64,000 bases of DNA, taken from positions 1 through 64,000 of the forward strand of contig NZ_JAGIAG010000001.1 of the NCBI RefSeq assembly GCF_017744955.1, in the 5' to 3' direction. The DNA is from Dokdonella sp. (GTDB taxonomy: Bacteria > Pseudomonadota > Gammaproteobacteria > Xanthomonadales > Rhodanobacteraceae). A program made the position numbers and the translations under genes. The notes under the pieces were generated by a model that ran no database searches, was not told the origin of the DNA, and saw only the letters and a list, made by a program, of their open reading frames with translations. Position 1 is the first letter of the stretch. Every line of letters starts with the position of its first letter. Below, one piece after another: positions 19,062 to 27,981 of this stretch.

Positions 19062-19708
19062 TGGCAGCGAAGAAGAACGGTCGCCAGGCGACGCGCGGCG
19101 GCAACGGCACGCAGAAACCGGCCTGGCTGTGGGTGCTGGTCGGCATGCTGCTCGGCATCGGCCTGATGCTGGTCGTGCTCGGCAAGGACTGGGCGCCGCT
19201 GCTGCGCAAGAAGAACCTGCCGCAGCCCAATCCGGAAGCGACCGCGCCGCGCGAGAGCGAGCCGCCGTTGGCCGAAGCCAAGCCGCCGCCGAAGAAGAAC
19301 TACGACTTCTATCAGGTGCTGCCGGAAGCCGAGGTGGTGATCCCGGACGCCGAGCTGTCGGCCAAGGCCAAGGCGGAGAAGCAGGCGCAGCAGGCGCGCG
19401 CGAATCCGACCGCACCGGCGACCACGCCCGGCGCGACGCCGGGCACGCCGGCGGCGCCCGCCGCGGGCGCGCGCTACGTGCTGCAGACCAGTTCCTACCC
19501 GGACCCGAAGGCCGCCGACGAAGCCAAGGCGAAGCTCGCGCTGTCCGGTTTCAGCGCGCAGGTGCAGCCGGTCACGATCAACGGCAAGACCTGGCACCGC
19601 GTACGCCTGGGGCCGTATTCCAGCGCGAGCGAACTGGAAGCGGCGAAGAAGTCGCTGGCCGAGAACGGCATCAATGCGATTGCGTTGAAGGAACAGCCGG
19701 CACAGTAG
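19061..19708 (+). CDS. SPOR-domain cell division protein (FtsN-like)
   Basis: The 215-residue bitopic protein has a short basic cytoplasmic tail, one membrane segment (about 22-45), a Pro/Ala/Lys-rich periplasmic linker, and a C-terminal SPOR domain (about 138-215; RYVLQTSSYPDPKAADEAK, then KTWHRVRLGPYSS). SPOR domains bind denuded septal glycan, so septal localisation is likely. It is coupled to argS. Its last 38 bases overlap the convergent sugar dehydrogenase gene. An ftsN symbol is plausible but not assigned. Confidence 0.88.
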   Translation: MAAKKNGRQATRGGNGTQKPAWLWVLVGMLLGIGLMLVVLGKDWAPLLRKKNLPQPNPEATAPRESEPPLAEAKPPPKKNYDFYQVLPEAEVVIPDAELSAKAKAEKQAQQARANPTAPATTPGATPGTPAAPAAGARYVLQTSSYPDPKAADEAKAKLALSGFSAQVQPVTINGKTWHRVRLGPYSSASELEAAKKSLAENGINAIALKEQPAQ

Positions 19709-21281
19709 GCGCGGCGACCTCGAAGCCGTCGGCGAAGAGACGATCGCCGACGGCGAACGTCGCCACGACCGTGCAATCGGCCGTCACCGGCGCGGTCGTG
19801 TAGGCGTCTTTCGCCAGCGTCCCGCCGCAGCCGCTCACGCCGTCGACCACGTAGCCCGGATCCGGCTGCACGAGGAACGTCACGGCTTCGCCGTCGTTCA
19901 CCGTCTGCACCGTCGACGGGGTGATCGAGCCGGAACCGACCACGCTCGGCGTCACCTGATGCGTCGTCGGCTGCGAATGGAAGCGATAGACGATGCCGGC
20001 GTCGGTGTTGGCGAGGTAGAGATTGCCCGCCTCGTCCTCGCCGAAGCCGGAATACGTGCCGTAGCCGTTGGCGTCGTCGCGCCAGCGCTCGTACGACCAG
20101 ACGTCTTCGGCGTCGGGCTTGGCGAAGAAAATCTCGCTCGAGCAGGAATCGGCGAACACGTACATGCCGACCAGCGCCGGAATCGGCCCGCGGAAGCGGT
20201 AGCCGCCGGTGACCGCACAGCGCACGCCGCTGTGGCCGTACTCCATCAGCGGCGGCACGCTCGGCGGCAGCGGGTCGGCGCAGACGTTCGCGCTGTTGTA
20301 GCGCGCCGTGCCCTCCAGGCAATGCCAGCCGTAGAACAGCGGCTCGCTCGAATCCGGCGTGCGCCGATCGATCTCCTCGAACTGATCCTGGCCGACGTCG
20401 CCGATCCACAGGTCGCCGTTGGCGCGATCGAAGCTCCAGCGCCACGGATTGCGGAAGCCGTACAGGAAGATTTCGTCGCAGGTCTGGCTGCTGCCCACGA
20501 ACGGGTTGTCCGGCGGGATCGCATACTCGGCCGCCGCGCCGGTCGCCGCGCCGCACATGTCGCTCGTCGCCGGCGCGCCGCGCGTGTCGACGTCGATGCG
20601 CAGCATCTTGCCGCGCAGGAAATACTGCACGCCGGTGCCGCTGCCGCAGCTGGCCGGATTGCCGTCGGCGGGTTTCTTCCACAGGCACTCGGCGAAGCCG
20701 TTGGTGCCGCCCTCCTGGCCGCCGTCGCCGGAGGACATGTACAGGTAGCCATCGGCGCCGAAATGGATGTCGCCACCGTTGTGGAACTGCACGTTGGTGC
20801 CGGCGATGCGCATCACGACGGTGCCGGCCGGATCGGCGACGTCCGCGTCGTCGGCGGAGACCACGTAGCGTTCGAGCACTTCGTCCGGCCCGACGCCGAG
20901 GCACGTGCCCGGCGGCGAGCAGCCGGGCGGACGGATCGAGACGACGTAGAACTCGTCGTTGTGCGGCAGGCCCGGCTTGCCGTAGTTCGGATGGAACGCG
21001 AGCCCGAGCAGGCCGCCGGTACCGCCGGAGCCGGGATAGGTGACCGGCACCTGCAGGAACGGCGTCGGCAGCAGGGCTCCGTCCTTGACGATGCGGATCG
21101 TGCCGGCCTGGCTGATCACGAACAGGCGCCCGCTGCCATCGTGCGGTGCGCGCACGCCGATCGGCGCCTCGACCTGATCGGTGACCGTCTCCAGCGCCAA
21201 ATCGGAAGGCACGCTCTGCGCGGCGGCGACGCCGGCACCGAACGCGAGGACCACCGCCTGCAACGCCGCGAACCCGTGCAT
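19671..21281 (-). CDS. Secreted PQQ-dependent sugar dehydrogenase-like protein with C-terminal repeat domain
   Basis: The 536-residue protein has a signal peptide (1-20, ending GVAAAQS) and a glucose/sorbosone dehydrogenase-type six-bladed propeller (APHDGSGRLFVISQAGTIRI, LLGLAFHPNYG, FGADGYLYMSSGDGG, FLYGFRNPWRWSFD, PPLMEYGHSG). A C-terminal bacterial repeat domain (about 435-510; VTPSVVGSGSITPSTVQ, SGCGGTLAKDAYTT, TADCTVVATF) is shared with the PQQ-like protein at 22843. DRLFADGFE lies near the end. The upstream same-strand neighbour is a paralogue. Sugar oxidation is inferred; the substrate is unknown. Confidence 0.87.
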   Translation of the reverse strand: MHGFAALQAVVLAFGAGVAAAQSVPSDLALETVTDQVEAPIGVRAPHDGSGRLFVISQAGTIRIVKDGALLPTPFLQVPVTYPGSGGTGGLLGLAFHPNYGKPGLPHNDEFYVVSIRPPGCSPPGTCLGVGPDEVLERYVVSADDADVADPAGTVVMRIAGTNVQFHNGGDIHFGADGYLYMSSGDGGQEGGTNGFAECLWKKPADGNPASCGSGTGVQYFLRGKMLRIDVDTRGAPATSDMCGAATGAAAEYAIPPDNPFVGSSQTCDEIFLYGFRNPWRWSFDRANGDLWIGDVGQDQFEEIDRRTPDSSEPLFYGWHCLEGTARYNSANVCADPLPPSVPPLMEYGHSGVRCAVTGGYRFRGPIPALVGMYVFADSCSSEIFFAKPDAEDVWSYERWRDDANGYGTYSGFGEDEAGNLYLANTDAGIVYRFHSQPTTHQVTPSVVGSGSITPSTVQTVNDGEAVTFLVQPDPGYVVDGVSGCGGTLAKDAYTTAPVTADCTVVATFAVGDRLFADGFEVAAPTVPAVPSTQSH

Positions 21282-21334
21282 CGCACCTCCCCGTGCGGTT
21301 TGCCGCGCGGCCTGCGCGCGGCGCCGCTTGCGCG

Positions 21335-22669
21335 TTATCCGTCGAAACCGTCCTGGAAGATGATGTCGGTCGCGCTGTCGGACTGGAAGCGATAGATCTG
21401 CCCGCCCTGCGCCGTGACGTAGAGATTGCCGTCGGCGTCCTCGCCGAAGCTGTAGGTGCTCATGTTCGGCGTGCCGGACAGCGTTTCCCAGGTCCACGGC
21501 GCGACGCCCGCGCCCGCATTGGCGACGACGTAGATGTCGCCGCTGCAGTAGTCGCTGAAGAGGTACTGGCCGCGCAGCGGGCCGATCGGACCGCGATACA
21601 CGTAGCCGCCCGTGACGGCGCAGCCACCGACCGAGTTGTGCGAATAGTCGAGCTTCGGCGGCACGCTGCCGGCCGGGCCGGCGCATCCGGCGGCGCCGCC
21701 GGGATAGGTGTGCAGGCCTTCGCAGCGGTTCCACTGGAAGTTCTGCCCCGGGCTGCCGGCGGCCTGGAACGAGACTTCCTCGTAGGTGTTCTGGCCGACG
21801 TCGCCGATCAGCATGTCGCCGGTTTCGCGATCGATGCTGAAGCGGAACGGATTGCGGAAGCCCCAGTTGAAGATCTCGGCGCATTCCTGCGGGTGCGCGC
21901 CGGCGTCGACGAACGGATTGCCCGGCGGGATTGCGTACGGCGCCGGCTGGCCCGGCGTCGCGCCGCAGAAGTTCGCCGGCGCCGACGCGGTGGTCGCGTG
22001 CACGTCCAGGCGGATGATCTTGCCGAGCAGGTAGTAGGTCGGTCCGCTGCCGCTGGTCGTGTGGCAGGTGGACGGGTTGCTGTCGGCCTTCTTGCGGCCG
22101 GTGCATTGCGCGAAACCGTTCGGATCGCCCTGCACGCCGCCGTCGCCCATCGACCAGTTGAGATAGCCCTGCCGGTCGAAGTGCAGGTCGCCGCCGTTGT
22201 GGTTGTCGGCGATGTCCGGCACGCGCAGGATCACCTCGCCGGTCGGATTGGCGACGTCGGGATTGCCGGCGGACACCGTGAAGCGCGCCAGCACCTGGTC
22301 GTTCGTCGCGCCGAGTTCCGGCTCGCCGGACGGGGCGGTGTAGGTCACGTAGAACGTGTGGTTGCTGGCGAAATTCGGATCGAAGGCGAGGCCGAGGATG
22401 CCCTGCTCGCTGCTGCAGCTGGTGGCGATCGACACGAACGGCGTCGGCAGCAGTTGGCCGTTCTTGACGATGCGGATGCCGCTGCAGCGTTCGATCACGA
22501 ACACGCGGCCGCTGCCGTCGGCGGGCGCCTGCACCGCGATCGGCTGGTTGAATGTCGTGCTGCTGTCCGGCCAGCGTACCAATCGGAGATCGGCCGGCGT
22601 GATCGCGGCCAGCGCCGGCGTCGCCGCCGCGCATCCCAGCAAGAATCCCAGCCAACGCTCGTTGCGCAT
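21335..22669 (-). CDS. Secreted PQQ-dependent sugar dehydrogenase-like protein (paralogue)
   Basis: The 444-residue protein has a signal peptide (1-21) and a glucose/sorbosone dehydrogenase-type propeller (APADGSGRVFVIERCSGIRI, GILGLAFDPNFASN, DNHNGGDLHFDRQGYL, FNWGFRNPFRFSID, KLDYSHNSVGGCAVTGGYVY). Block order matches the downstream paralogue, but it lacks that protein's C-terminal repeat domain. It ends directly with IIFQDGFDG, a variant of the terminal motif seen elsewhere. The two genes are 53 bases apart and look like a tandem duplication. It is divergent from the PQQ-like gene at 22843. Confidence 0.87.
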   Translation of the reverse strand: MRNERWLGFLLGCAAATPALAAITPADLRLVRWPDSSTTFNQPIAVQAPADGSGRVFVIERCSGIRIVKNGQLLPTPFVSIATSCSSEQGILGLAFDPNFASNHTFYVTYTAPSGEPELGATNDQVLARFTVSAGNPDVANPTGEVILRVPDIADNHNGGDLHFDRQGYLNWSMGDGGVQGDPNGFAQCTGRKKADSNPSTCHTTSGSGPTYYLLGKIIRLDVHATTASAPANFCGATPGQPAPYAIPPGNPFVDAGAHPQECAEIFNWGFRNPFRFSIDRETGDMLIGDVGQNTYEEVSFQAAGSPGQNFQWNRCEGLHTYPGGAAGCAGPAGSVPPKLDYSHNSVGGCAVTGGYVYRGPIGPLRGQYLFSDYCSGDIYVVANAGAGVAPWTWETLSGTPNMSTYSFGEDADGNLYVTAQGGQIYRFQSDSATDIIFQDGFDG

Positions 22670-22842
22670 CGTCGCGTGCTCCCGTTTCGGCGAGCCGGCC
22701 TTTTAGCACGCCGCCGGTTAGATTTACATTGCGCAAACGTCCAGTCCCGGCGTGACGCGCGCCAACCTCGCCGAGCCGCGAGGGGCGTAGGATGGGCGCC
22801 CCTGAACGGGACGCCGCGCGCCGACGTCCGATGGAGCGACCC

Positions 22843-24822
22843 ATGCGTACGAAAGCCGTGTCCCTCGCGGGCGTGATCGCCTGCTGCCTTTGTTCCAGCG
22901 CCTCCGCCGCCGACTGGCTGCAATGGGGCTACGACCCTTCGCACAGCGCCGACAACCCGGACGAAACGACGATCGGCGCGGCGAACGTCGCGCAGCTGAC
23001 GCGCCGCTACCAGGTCACCATGTCGGCCAACGCGAACGTCGCGCCGGTGCTGGCGCGCGCGATCGACACGCCGGGCGGCAACAAGGACCTCCTGTTCGTC
23101 ACCGCGCAGAACGGCCGCCTGACCGCCTACGACGCGTTCGACGGCTCGGTGGTCTGGTCGGCGAACACCACCGGCACCGCGCCGACCGAGAGCGCGCCGG
23201 CGATCGACCCGAACCGCCAGTTCGTCTACGGCTACGGCATCGACGGCAAGGTGCACAAGTACCGCATCGGCGACGGCGTGGAGACCACCGACGGCGGCTG
23301 GCCGCAGGTGGCGACGCTGAAGCCGAACGTCGAGAAGGGCGCCTCGGCGCTCTCCTTCGCGGTCAGCGGCGGCAAGACGTATCTCTACATGGTCAACGAC
23401 GGCTACATCGGCGACGGCGGCGACTATCAGGGCCACCTGACCGCGATCGATCTCGCCACCGGCACGCAGAAGGTGTTCAACACCCTGTGCAGCGACATCG
23501 AGATCCACATGGTGCCGAACGGCACGCCGGGCACGACCGGCTGCTCCGAACGGCAGAGCGGCATCTGGGGACGCCCCGGCGCGACCTACGACGCCGTCAC
23601 CGACCGCATCTACATCACCACCGGCAACGGCCTGTTCGACGCCCACACCGGCGGACTGAACTGGGGCGACAGCGTGCTCGCGCTGAAGCCCGACGGCAGC
23701 GGCCGCGGCGCCGGCCTGCCGATGGACAGCTACACGCCGACCAACTACAACCAGCTCGACGGCCAGGACATCGACCTCGGCTCCGCCTCGCTGTCGATCC
23801 TGCCGGTACCGGCCGCCAGCACGGTGCAGCATCTCGGCCTGCAGACCGGCAAGGACGCCAAGCTGCGCCTGATCGATCTCGACGACATGAGCGGCACCGG
23901 CGCACCCGGCGGCGTCGGCGGCGAAATCCAGCTGATCGATGTGCCGGTCAGCGAGTTCTGGATGAAGACCCAGCCGGCGGTCTGGGTCGACCGCAACGGC
24001 GATGGCGCAACCTGGGTGTTCATGGCCAACGGCAGCGGCCTGTCCGGCCTCAAGCTCGTGCTCGACGCCGCCAACAAACCCTACCTGCAGTCGACCTGGA
24101 CCAAGAGCGGAAGCGGCGCGACCGGCGCGACCTCGGCGATCATCGCCAACGACGTCGTCTACCACGCCGGCTCCTGCTCCGGCGGCAACTGCCTGTACGC
24201 CCGCAACCCGCACACCGGCGACGTACTGTGGACCTCGCCGACGATCGGCAGCCTGAAATGGCAGAGCCCGATCCTGATCAACGGCGCGCTCTACGTGGCG
24301 GCCGGCACCAAGCTCAATCGCTTCGATCTCGGCGAGACCGGCACCACCCACGTGGTCACGCCGAGCGCCGGGCCGAACGGCCACCTCACGCCGGGCACGC
24401 CGCAGACGGTCGATGACGGCGCCACGACCAGCTTCGCCGTCACGCCGGACACGCACTACCGCATCGACAGCGTCACCGGCTGCGGCGGCACGCTGGACGG
24501 CACCAGCTACACCACCGGCCCGATCAGCGCGGACTGCACGGTCGAAGCGAGCTTCGCGATCATCACGCACACCGTCACACCCGAATTCACCGCCGGCGGC
24601 AGCGTGGTGCCGGCGACGGCGCAGACCGTCGACGACGGCGCGGCGACCAGCTTCACGATCACGCCGGACAACCCCGGCATCGCCTTCGAAGCCAGCGGCT
24701 GCGGCGGTGCTCTGGACGGCAACGTCTACACGACGGCCGCGGTCACCGCCGACTGCACGGTGACGATCACCTTCTCCGGCGACGACTGGATCTTCGCCGA
24801 CGGCTTCGAACTGCCGCAGTAG
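22843..24822 (+). CDS. Secreted PQQ-like beta-propeller protein with two C-terminal repeat domains
   Basis: ATG 22843 is preferred because GGAG lies seven bases upstream and it gives a clean signal peptide (MRTKAVSL... ending ASAAD); ATG 22831 is an alternative. The 659-residue protein has PQQ/WD-like propeller repeats (WLQWGYDPSHSADNPDE, RLTAYDAFDGSVVWS, LYARNPHTGDVLWTSP). Two tandem bacterial repeat modules follow (about 500-575 and 578-650; each with QTVDDGA, CGGxLDG, ADCTV). It ends WIFADGFELPQ. The repeats are close relatives of the domain in the 19671-21281 protein, in opposite genomic orientation. An extracellular or surface role is inferred. Confidence 0.85.
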   Translation: MRTKAVSLAGVIACCLCSSASAADWLQWGYDPSHSADNPDETTIGAANVAQLTRRYQVTMSANANVAPVLARAIDTPGGNKDLLFVTAQNGRLTAYDAFDGSVVWSANTTGTAPTESAPAIDPNRQFVYGYGIDGKVHKYRIGDGVETTDGGWPQVATLKPNVEKGASALSFAVSGGKTYLYMVNDGYIGDGGDYQGHLTAIDLATGTQKVFNTLCSDIEIHMVPNGTPGTTGCSERQSGIWGRPGATYDAVTDRIYITTGNGLFDAHTGGLNWGDSVLALKPDGSGRGAGLPMDSYTPTNYNQLDGQDIDLGSASLSILPVPAASTVQHLGLQTGKDAKLRLIDLDDMSGTGAPGGVGGEIQLIDVPVSEFWMKTQPAVWVDRNGDGATWVFMANGSGLSGLKLVLDAANKPYLQSTWTKSGSGATGATSAIIANDVVYHAGSCSGGNCLYARNPHTGDVLWTSPTIGSLKWQSPILINGALYVAAGTKLNRFDLGETGTTHVVTPSAGPNGHLTPGTPQTVDDGATTSFAVTPDTHYRIDSVTGCGGTLDGTSYTTGPISADCTVEASFAIITHTVTPEFTAGGSVVPATAQTVDDGAATSFTITPDNPGIAFEASGCGGALDGNVYTTAAVTADCTVTITFSGDDWIFADGFELPQ

Positions 24823-24827
24823 GTGCT

Positions 24828-24854
24828 CCGGCTCAAGCCTTGCGCTTGAGCCGG
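24828..24854. terminator. Hairpin in the convergent 3' ends (10-bp perfect stem)
   Basis: CCGGCTCAAG (24828-24837) pairs with CTTGAGCCGG (24845-24854) across a 7-base loop. It lies at the convergent junction and is partly inside the dehydrogenase's last codons. There is no U-tract on either side, so a bidirectional transcript-end structure is inferred rather than a canonical terminator. Confidence 0.5.
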
Positions 24855-25699
24855 ATCAACGCCGAGATGTCCTCGTCGCCGTGTCCCTGCGCGAGCAGCA
24901 CGGCGTAGTCGGCCAGCGACTGTTCGATCACCGAACGGTCGGTGCCGGCGGCGACGGCGAGTTCGCGCACGATCTTCAGATCCTTGTGCAGCAGGGCGAG
25001 CTTGAAGCCGACGGCGAACTCGTTCCGCAGCATCGTCGCGCCGCGCTTGTCGAGGAACCAGTTGCCGGCCGCGCCGGCGCCCAGCGTCGGCAGCAGGCGC
25101 TCCGCGTCGAGGCCGAGCTTCTCCGACAGCGCCAGTCCCTCGCACACGGCCTGCGCGATGCCGGCCACCAGCACCTGGTTGACCGCCTTGGTGTTCTGTC
25201 CCGCGCCGACCTCACCCATGTGACTGATCTTCGCGGCGTAGCATTCGAGCACCGGTCGCGCGCGCTCCAGCACCTCGGCGTCGCCGCCGACCATGACCGA
25301 CAGCTTGCCGTTCTTCGCGCCCTCGACGCCGCCGGAGACCGGCGCGTCGATGAACTCGCAGCCCTTCTCGGCGAGGATCGCGTGCGCGGCCTTCGCGGTG
25401 ACCGAAGACACCGTGGAATGGTCGACCACGACGGTACCGATGCGCGCCTTCGCCGCGATCTCCTCCGCCAGGTGCAGCACGTCAGCGTCGGCCGGCACGC
25501 ACATCGCGATCACGTCGCAGGCGGCGATCAGCTCCGCCAGATCCGCCGGCGCGGCCACGCCGAGTTCTGCGGCCGCCGCGGTCGCCTTGTCGTGCGAGCG
25601 GTTCCACACCGCCGCGAGCAGGCCGGCGCGCGCGAGGTGCCCGGCCATCGGCAGGCCCATCGCGCCGAGTCCGACGAAACCGACGTTCAACTCATTCAT
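24833..25699 (-). CDS. NAD(P)-dependent beta-hydroxyacid dehydrogenase (GarR/MmsB-like)
   Basis: The 288-residue cytosolic enzyme has an N-terminal Rossmann motif GFVGLGAMGLPMAGHL (about 7-22), the substrate-binding DAPVSGGVEGAKNGKLSVMVGG (split by the known SGG signature), and GAGQNTKAVNQVL with the catalytic lysine region. Family members include 2-hydroxy-3-oxopropionate reductase and 3-hydroxyisobutyrate dehydrogenase; the substrate cannot be fixed from sequence alone. I chose the ATG at 25699; the upstream frame is translated repeat DNA (copy 2 of the dispersed hairpin element). Confidence 0.9.
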   Translation of the reverse strand: MNELNVGFVGLGAMGLPMAGHLARAGLLAAVWNRSHDKATAAAAELGVAAPADLAELIAACDVIAMCVPADADVLHLAEEIAAKARIGTVVVDHSTVSSVTAKAAHAILAEKGCEFIDAPVSGGVEGAKNGKLSVMVGGDAEVLERARPVLECYAAKISHMGEVGAGQNTKAVNQVLVAGIAQAVCEGLALSEKLGLDAERLLPTLGAGAAGNWFLDKRGATMLRNEFAVGFKLALLHKDLKIVRELAVAAGTDRSVIEQSLADYAVLLAQGHGDEDISALIRLKRKA

Positions 25700-25780
25700 T
25701 GCGATCACTCCGGGCTGGCGCGTTCGATCGATCGGCGCGCGGGAGATGGGAACAAACCTGGATGGAAGGAGCGGAAGGCT

Positions 25781-25858
25781 TCTCTCGCAGAGACGCGGAG
25801 AACGCAGACAAAAAAAACTGAATGGCTTTTCTCTGCGCTCTCTGCGTCTCCGCGAGAC
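25781..25858. repeat. Dispersed intergenic hairpin repeat (copy 2)
   Basis: A left arm (CTCGCAGAGACGCGGAGA) and right arm (CTCTGCGTCTCCGCGAG) form a long imperfect stem around an A-rich loop. It is related to the element at 8658-8738. This copy lies upstream of the dehydrogenase and downstream of speA on the minus strand. Confidence 0.75.
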
Positions 25859-25934
25859 CTTCTTCTTGTTCGCGTTCTTGTTAGCGCTGCACCCAGCTAC
25901 GCGAGTACGGCGCAATGCTTGCGTGCGCGCCCGA

Positions 25935-27836
25935 TCACTCCGCCTCGGCCAGATACGTGTATCCGGTCAGGCCCTGCTCCAGCGCCGACTCGAACGCGCC
26001 CGCTTCGGCGCCGGCGAGGCCGGCCGCCGCGATCTTGTCGCGGTACGCCGCGCGCAGCGCGGCGAGGTCGTAGCCGACGTAGTCGAGCATCAGGTCGGTG
26101 CTGTCGCCGCGGCGCAGGTGCGTGAACTCGTAGCCGCCGTCGGTCAGCCGCACATTGACCGCGTCGGTGTCGCCGAACAGGTTGTGGATGTCGCCGAGCG
26201 TTTCCTGGTAGGCGCCGACCATGAACAGGCCGAGCCGGTACGGCTCGCCTTCGCGCAGGGAGTGCAGCGGCAGGCTGACGTCGACCCCGTCGGCCTCGAC
26301 GTACTGGTCGATGCGTCCGTCCGAGTCGCAGGTGAGGTCGGCGATCACGCCGCGCCGGTCCGGCGCGCGATCGAGGCCGGCGATCGGCACGATCGGGAAG
26401 ACCTGGTCGATCGCCCACACGTCCGGCGCCGACTCGAACACCGAGAAGTTGACGAAGTACTTGTCGACCAGCGTCTGGTTCAGGTCGTCGAGCACCTGCC
26501 GGTGCACGCGCTCGTCGGGCTTCAGGCGCGAGCGCACGGCGTTGACGATCGCGTAGTAGAGATCGTCGAGTTCGGCGCGGTCGGCGAGCGTGATCTGTCC
26601 GAGCGCGTACAGCGAGTAGCCCTCGGCGAGGTGGTACTGCGCCTCGTGGTACAGCTCGGTCGGCGGACGGTGGCCGATCTCGTCCCAGGTCTCGCGCAGG
26701 CGGCGCAGCACGGTCGGCTCGTCGAGGCGGGCCGGCGGCACCGCGCCGGCCGGCGCCTGCTCGACTTCGCTGACGTTGACGACCAGCACAGCGTGGTGCG
26801 CGGTCAGCGCGCGGCCGGACTCGGTCAGCACGTGCGGCGGCGTCAATCCGTTCGCCGTGCACGCCTCGGCGAGCGCGCCGACCACGGCCGAGGCGTATTC
26901 GCCGAGGCCGTAGTTGATCGAGCAGTCCGAACGCGAGCGCGTGCCTTCGTAGTCGACGCCGAGGCCGCCGCCGACGTCCATGTGCGTGATCGGCAGTCCC
27001 ATGCGCGACAGTTCGACGAAGTAGCGCACCGCCTCGCGCATGCCGTTGGCGATGTCGCGCACGTTCGACATCTGCGAGCCCATGTGGAAGTGCAGCAGCT
27101 TCAGCGTGTGCGAGAGCTTCGCGTCGCGCAGCTGGTCGAGCAGCGTCAGGAGCTGGCGCGGCGTCAATCCGAACTTGGCCTTGTCGCCGCCGGAGTTCTG
27201 CCACTTGCCGGCGCCGAGGCTCTTCAGGCGCATGCGCACGCCGAGCAGCGGCTCGACGCCGAGCGCACGCGATTCCTCGATCACGTAGCGCAGCTCGGAC
27301 GGCTTCTCGATCACGATGAAGATGTCCAGGCCCAGACGGCGCCCGATCAGCGCCAGGCGGATGTACTCGCGATCCTTGTAGCCGTTGCAGATGACCGTGC
27401 TGCCGGTGCGCGCGAGCGCGAGCACCGCCATCAGCTCCGGTTTCGAGCCGGCCTCGAGGCCGAAGCCCGTGGCGCCCTTTTCCCAGCCGGCGGCGGCCAG
27501 CTCGCCGGCGACGTTCTTCTGCTGGTTGACCTTGATCGGGTAGATCGCGGTGTAGCCGCCGGCGTAGTCCCATTCGCGCATCGCCTGCGCGAACGCGCGC
27601 TGCAGGCGCGCGCGGCGGTCGTTCAGGATGTCGGCGAAGCGCACCAGTAGCGGCAGGCGCGAGCCTTTCGCGCGCGCCGCCTCGACGATCGCCGGCAGCG
27701 ACAGCGAAGGCCCCTCGGGGCCGCGCGGGCGCACCAGCAGGTCGCCGCCGGCGCCGACGTCGAAATACCCTTCGCTCCAGTGCGGAACGGCGTACGTTTG
27801 CCGCGCCTCCTCGACGCTCCAGCGCTGTTCGCTCAC
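25935..27836 (-). CDS. speA: Biosynthetic arginine decarboxylase
   Basis: PLP enzyme converting arginine to agmatine, the first step of the agmatine route to putrescine. The 633-residue protein begins with a GTG (27836) followed by SEQRWSVEEARQTYAVPHWS, the usual SpeA N-terminus. PLP lysine lies in YPIKVNQQ (K about residue 102). Other family blocks are GFGLEAGSKPEL, NGYKDREYI, LHFHMGSQ and MDVGGGLGVDYEGT. Length matches the ~630-residue family. It is divergent from speE across ~145 bases, placing decarboxylase and aminopropyltransferase side by side. Confidence 0.95.
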   Translation of the reverse strand: MSEQRWSVEEARQTYAVPHWSEGYFDVGAGGDLLVRPRGPEGPSLSLPAIVEAARAKGSRLPLLVRFADILNDRRARLQRAFAQAMREWDYAGGYTAIYPIKVNQQKNVAGELAAAGWEKGATGFGLEAGSKPELMAVLALARTGSTVICNGYKDREYIRLALIGRRLGLDIFIVIEKPSELRYVIEESRALGVEPLLGVRMRLKSLGAGKWQNSGGDKAKFGLTPRQLLTLLDQLRDAKLSHTLKLLHFHMGSQMSNVRDIANGMREAVRYFVELSRMGLPITHMDVGGGLGVDYEGTRSRSDCSINYGLGEYASAVVGALAEACTANGLTPPHVLTESGRALTAHHAVLVVNVSEVEQAPAGAVPPARLDEPTVLRRLRETWDEIGHRPPTELYHEAQYHLAEGYSLYALGQITLADRAELDDLYYAIVNAVRSRLKPDERVHRQVLDDLNQTLVDKYFVNFSVFESAPDVWAIDQVFPIVPIAGLDRAPDRRGVIADLTCDSDGRIDQYVEADGVDVSLPLHSLREGEPYRLGLFMVGAYQETLGDIHNLFGDTDAVNVRLTDGGYEFTHLRRGDSTDLMLDYVGYDLAALRAAYRDKIAAAGLAGAEAGAFESALEQGLTGYTYLAEAE

Positions 27837-27920
27837 CTCGGTGCTCCAGACGGCCAGGACGGAACGGCGTAGTGTAACGAGACGTTGCGTCCTGCGTATG
27901 TCGGCGTCATGCGGAACCGC

Positions 27921-27926
27921 TACAAT
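27921..27926 (+). promoter_or_regulatory. Putative -10 element upstream of speE
   Basis: TACAAT followed by a GC-rich start region lies 56 bases before the speE ATG. A very similar TACAAT context precedes argS (17344). No good -35 box was seen at 16-18 bases. Confidence 0.4.
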
Positions 27927-27981
27927 CCGCCGCCGCAAATCGCACCCGCGAAACTCCGCCCTCACCGCGCAGGAAGCCCCG

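Noticed and set aside
19671..22844. 1057-codon frame joining both sugar dehydrogenases
   Set aside because: Two separate genes in different frames each have signal peptides and stops; the long frame is a shadow of the second gene.
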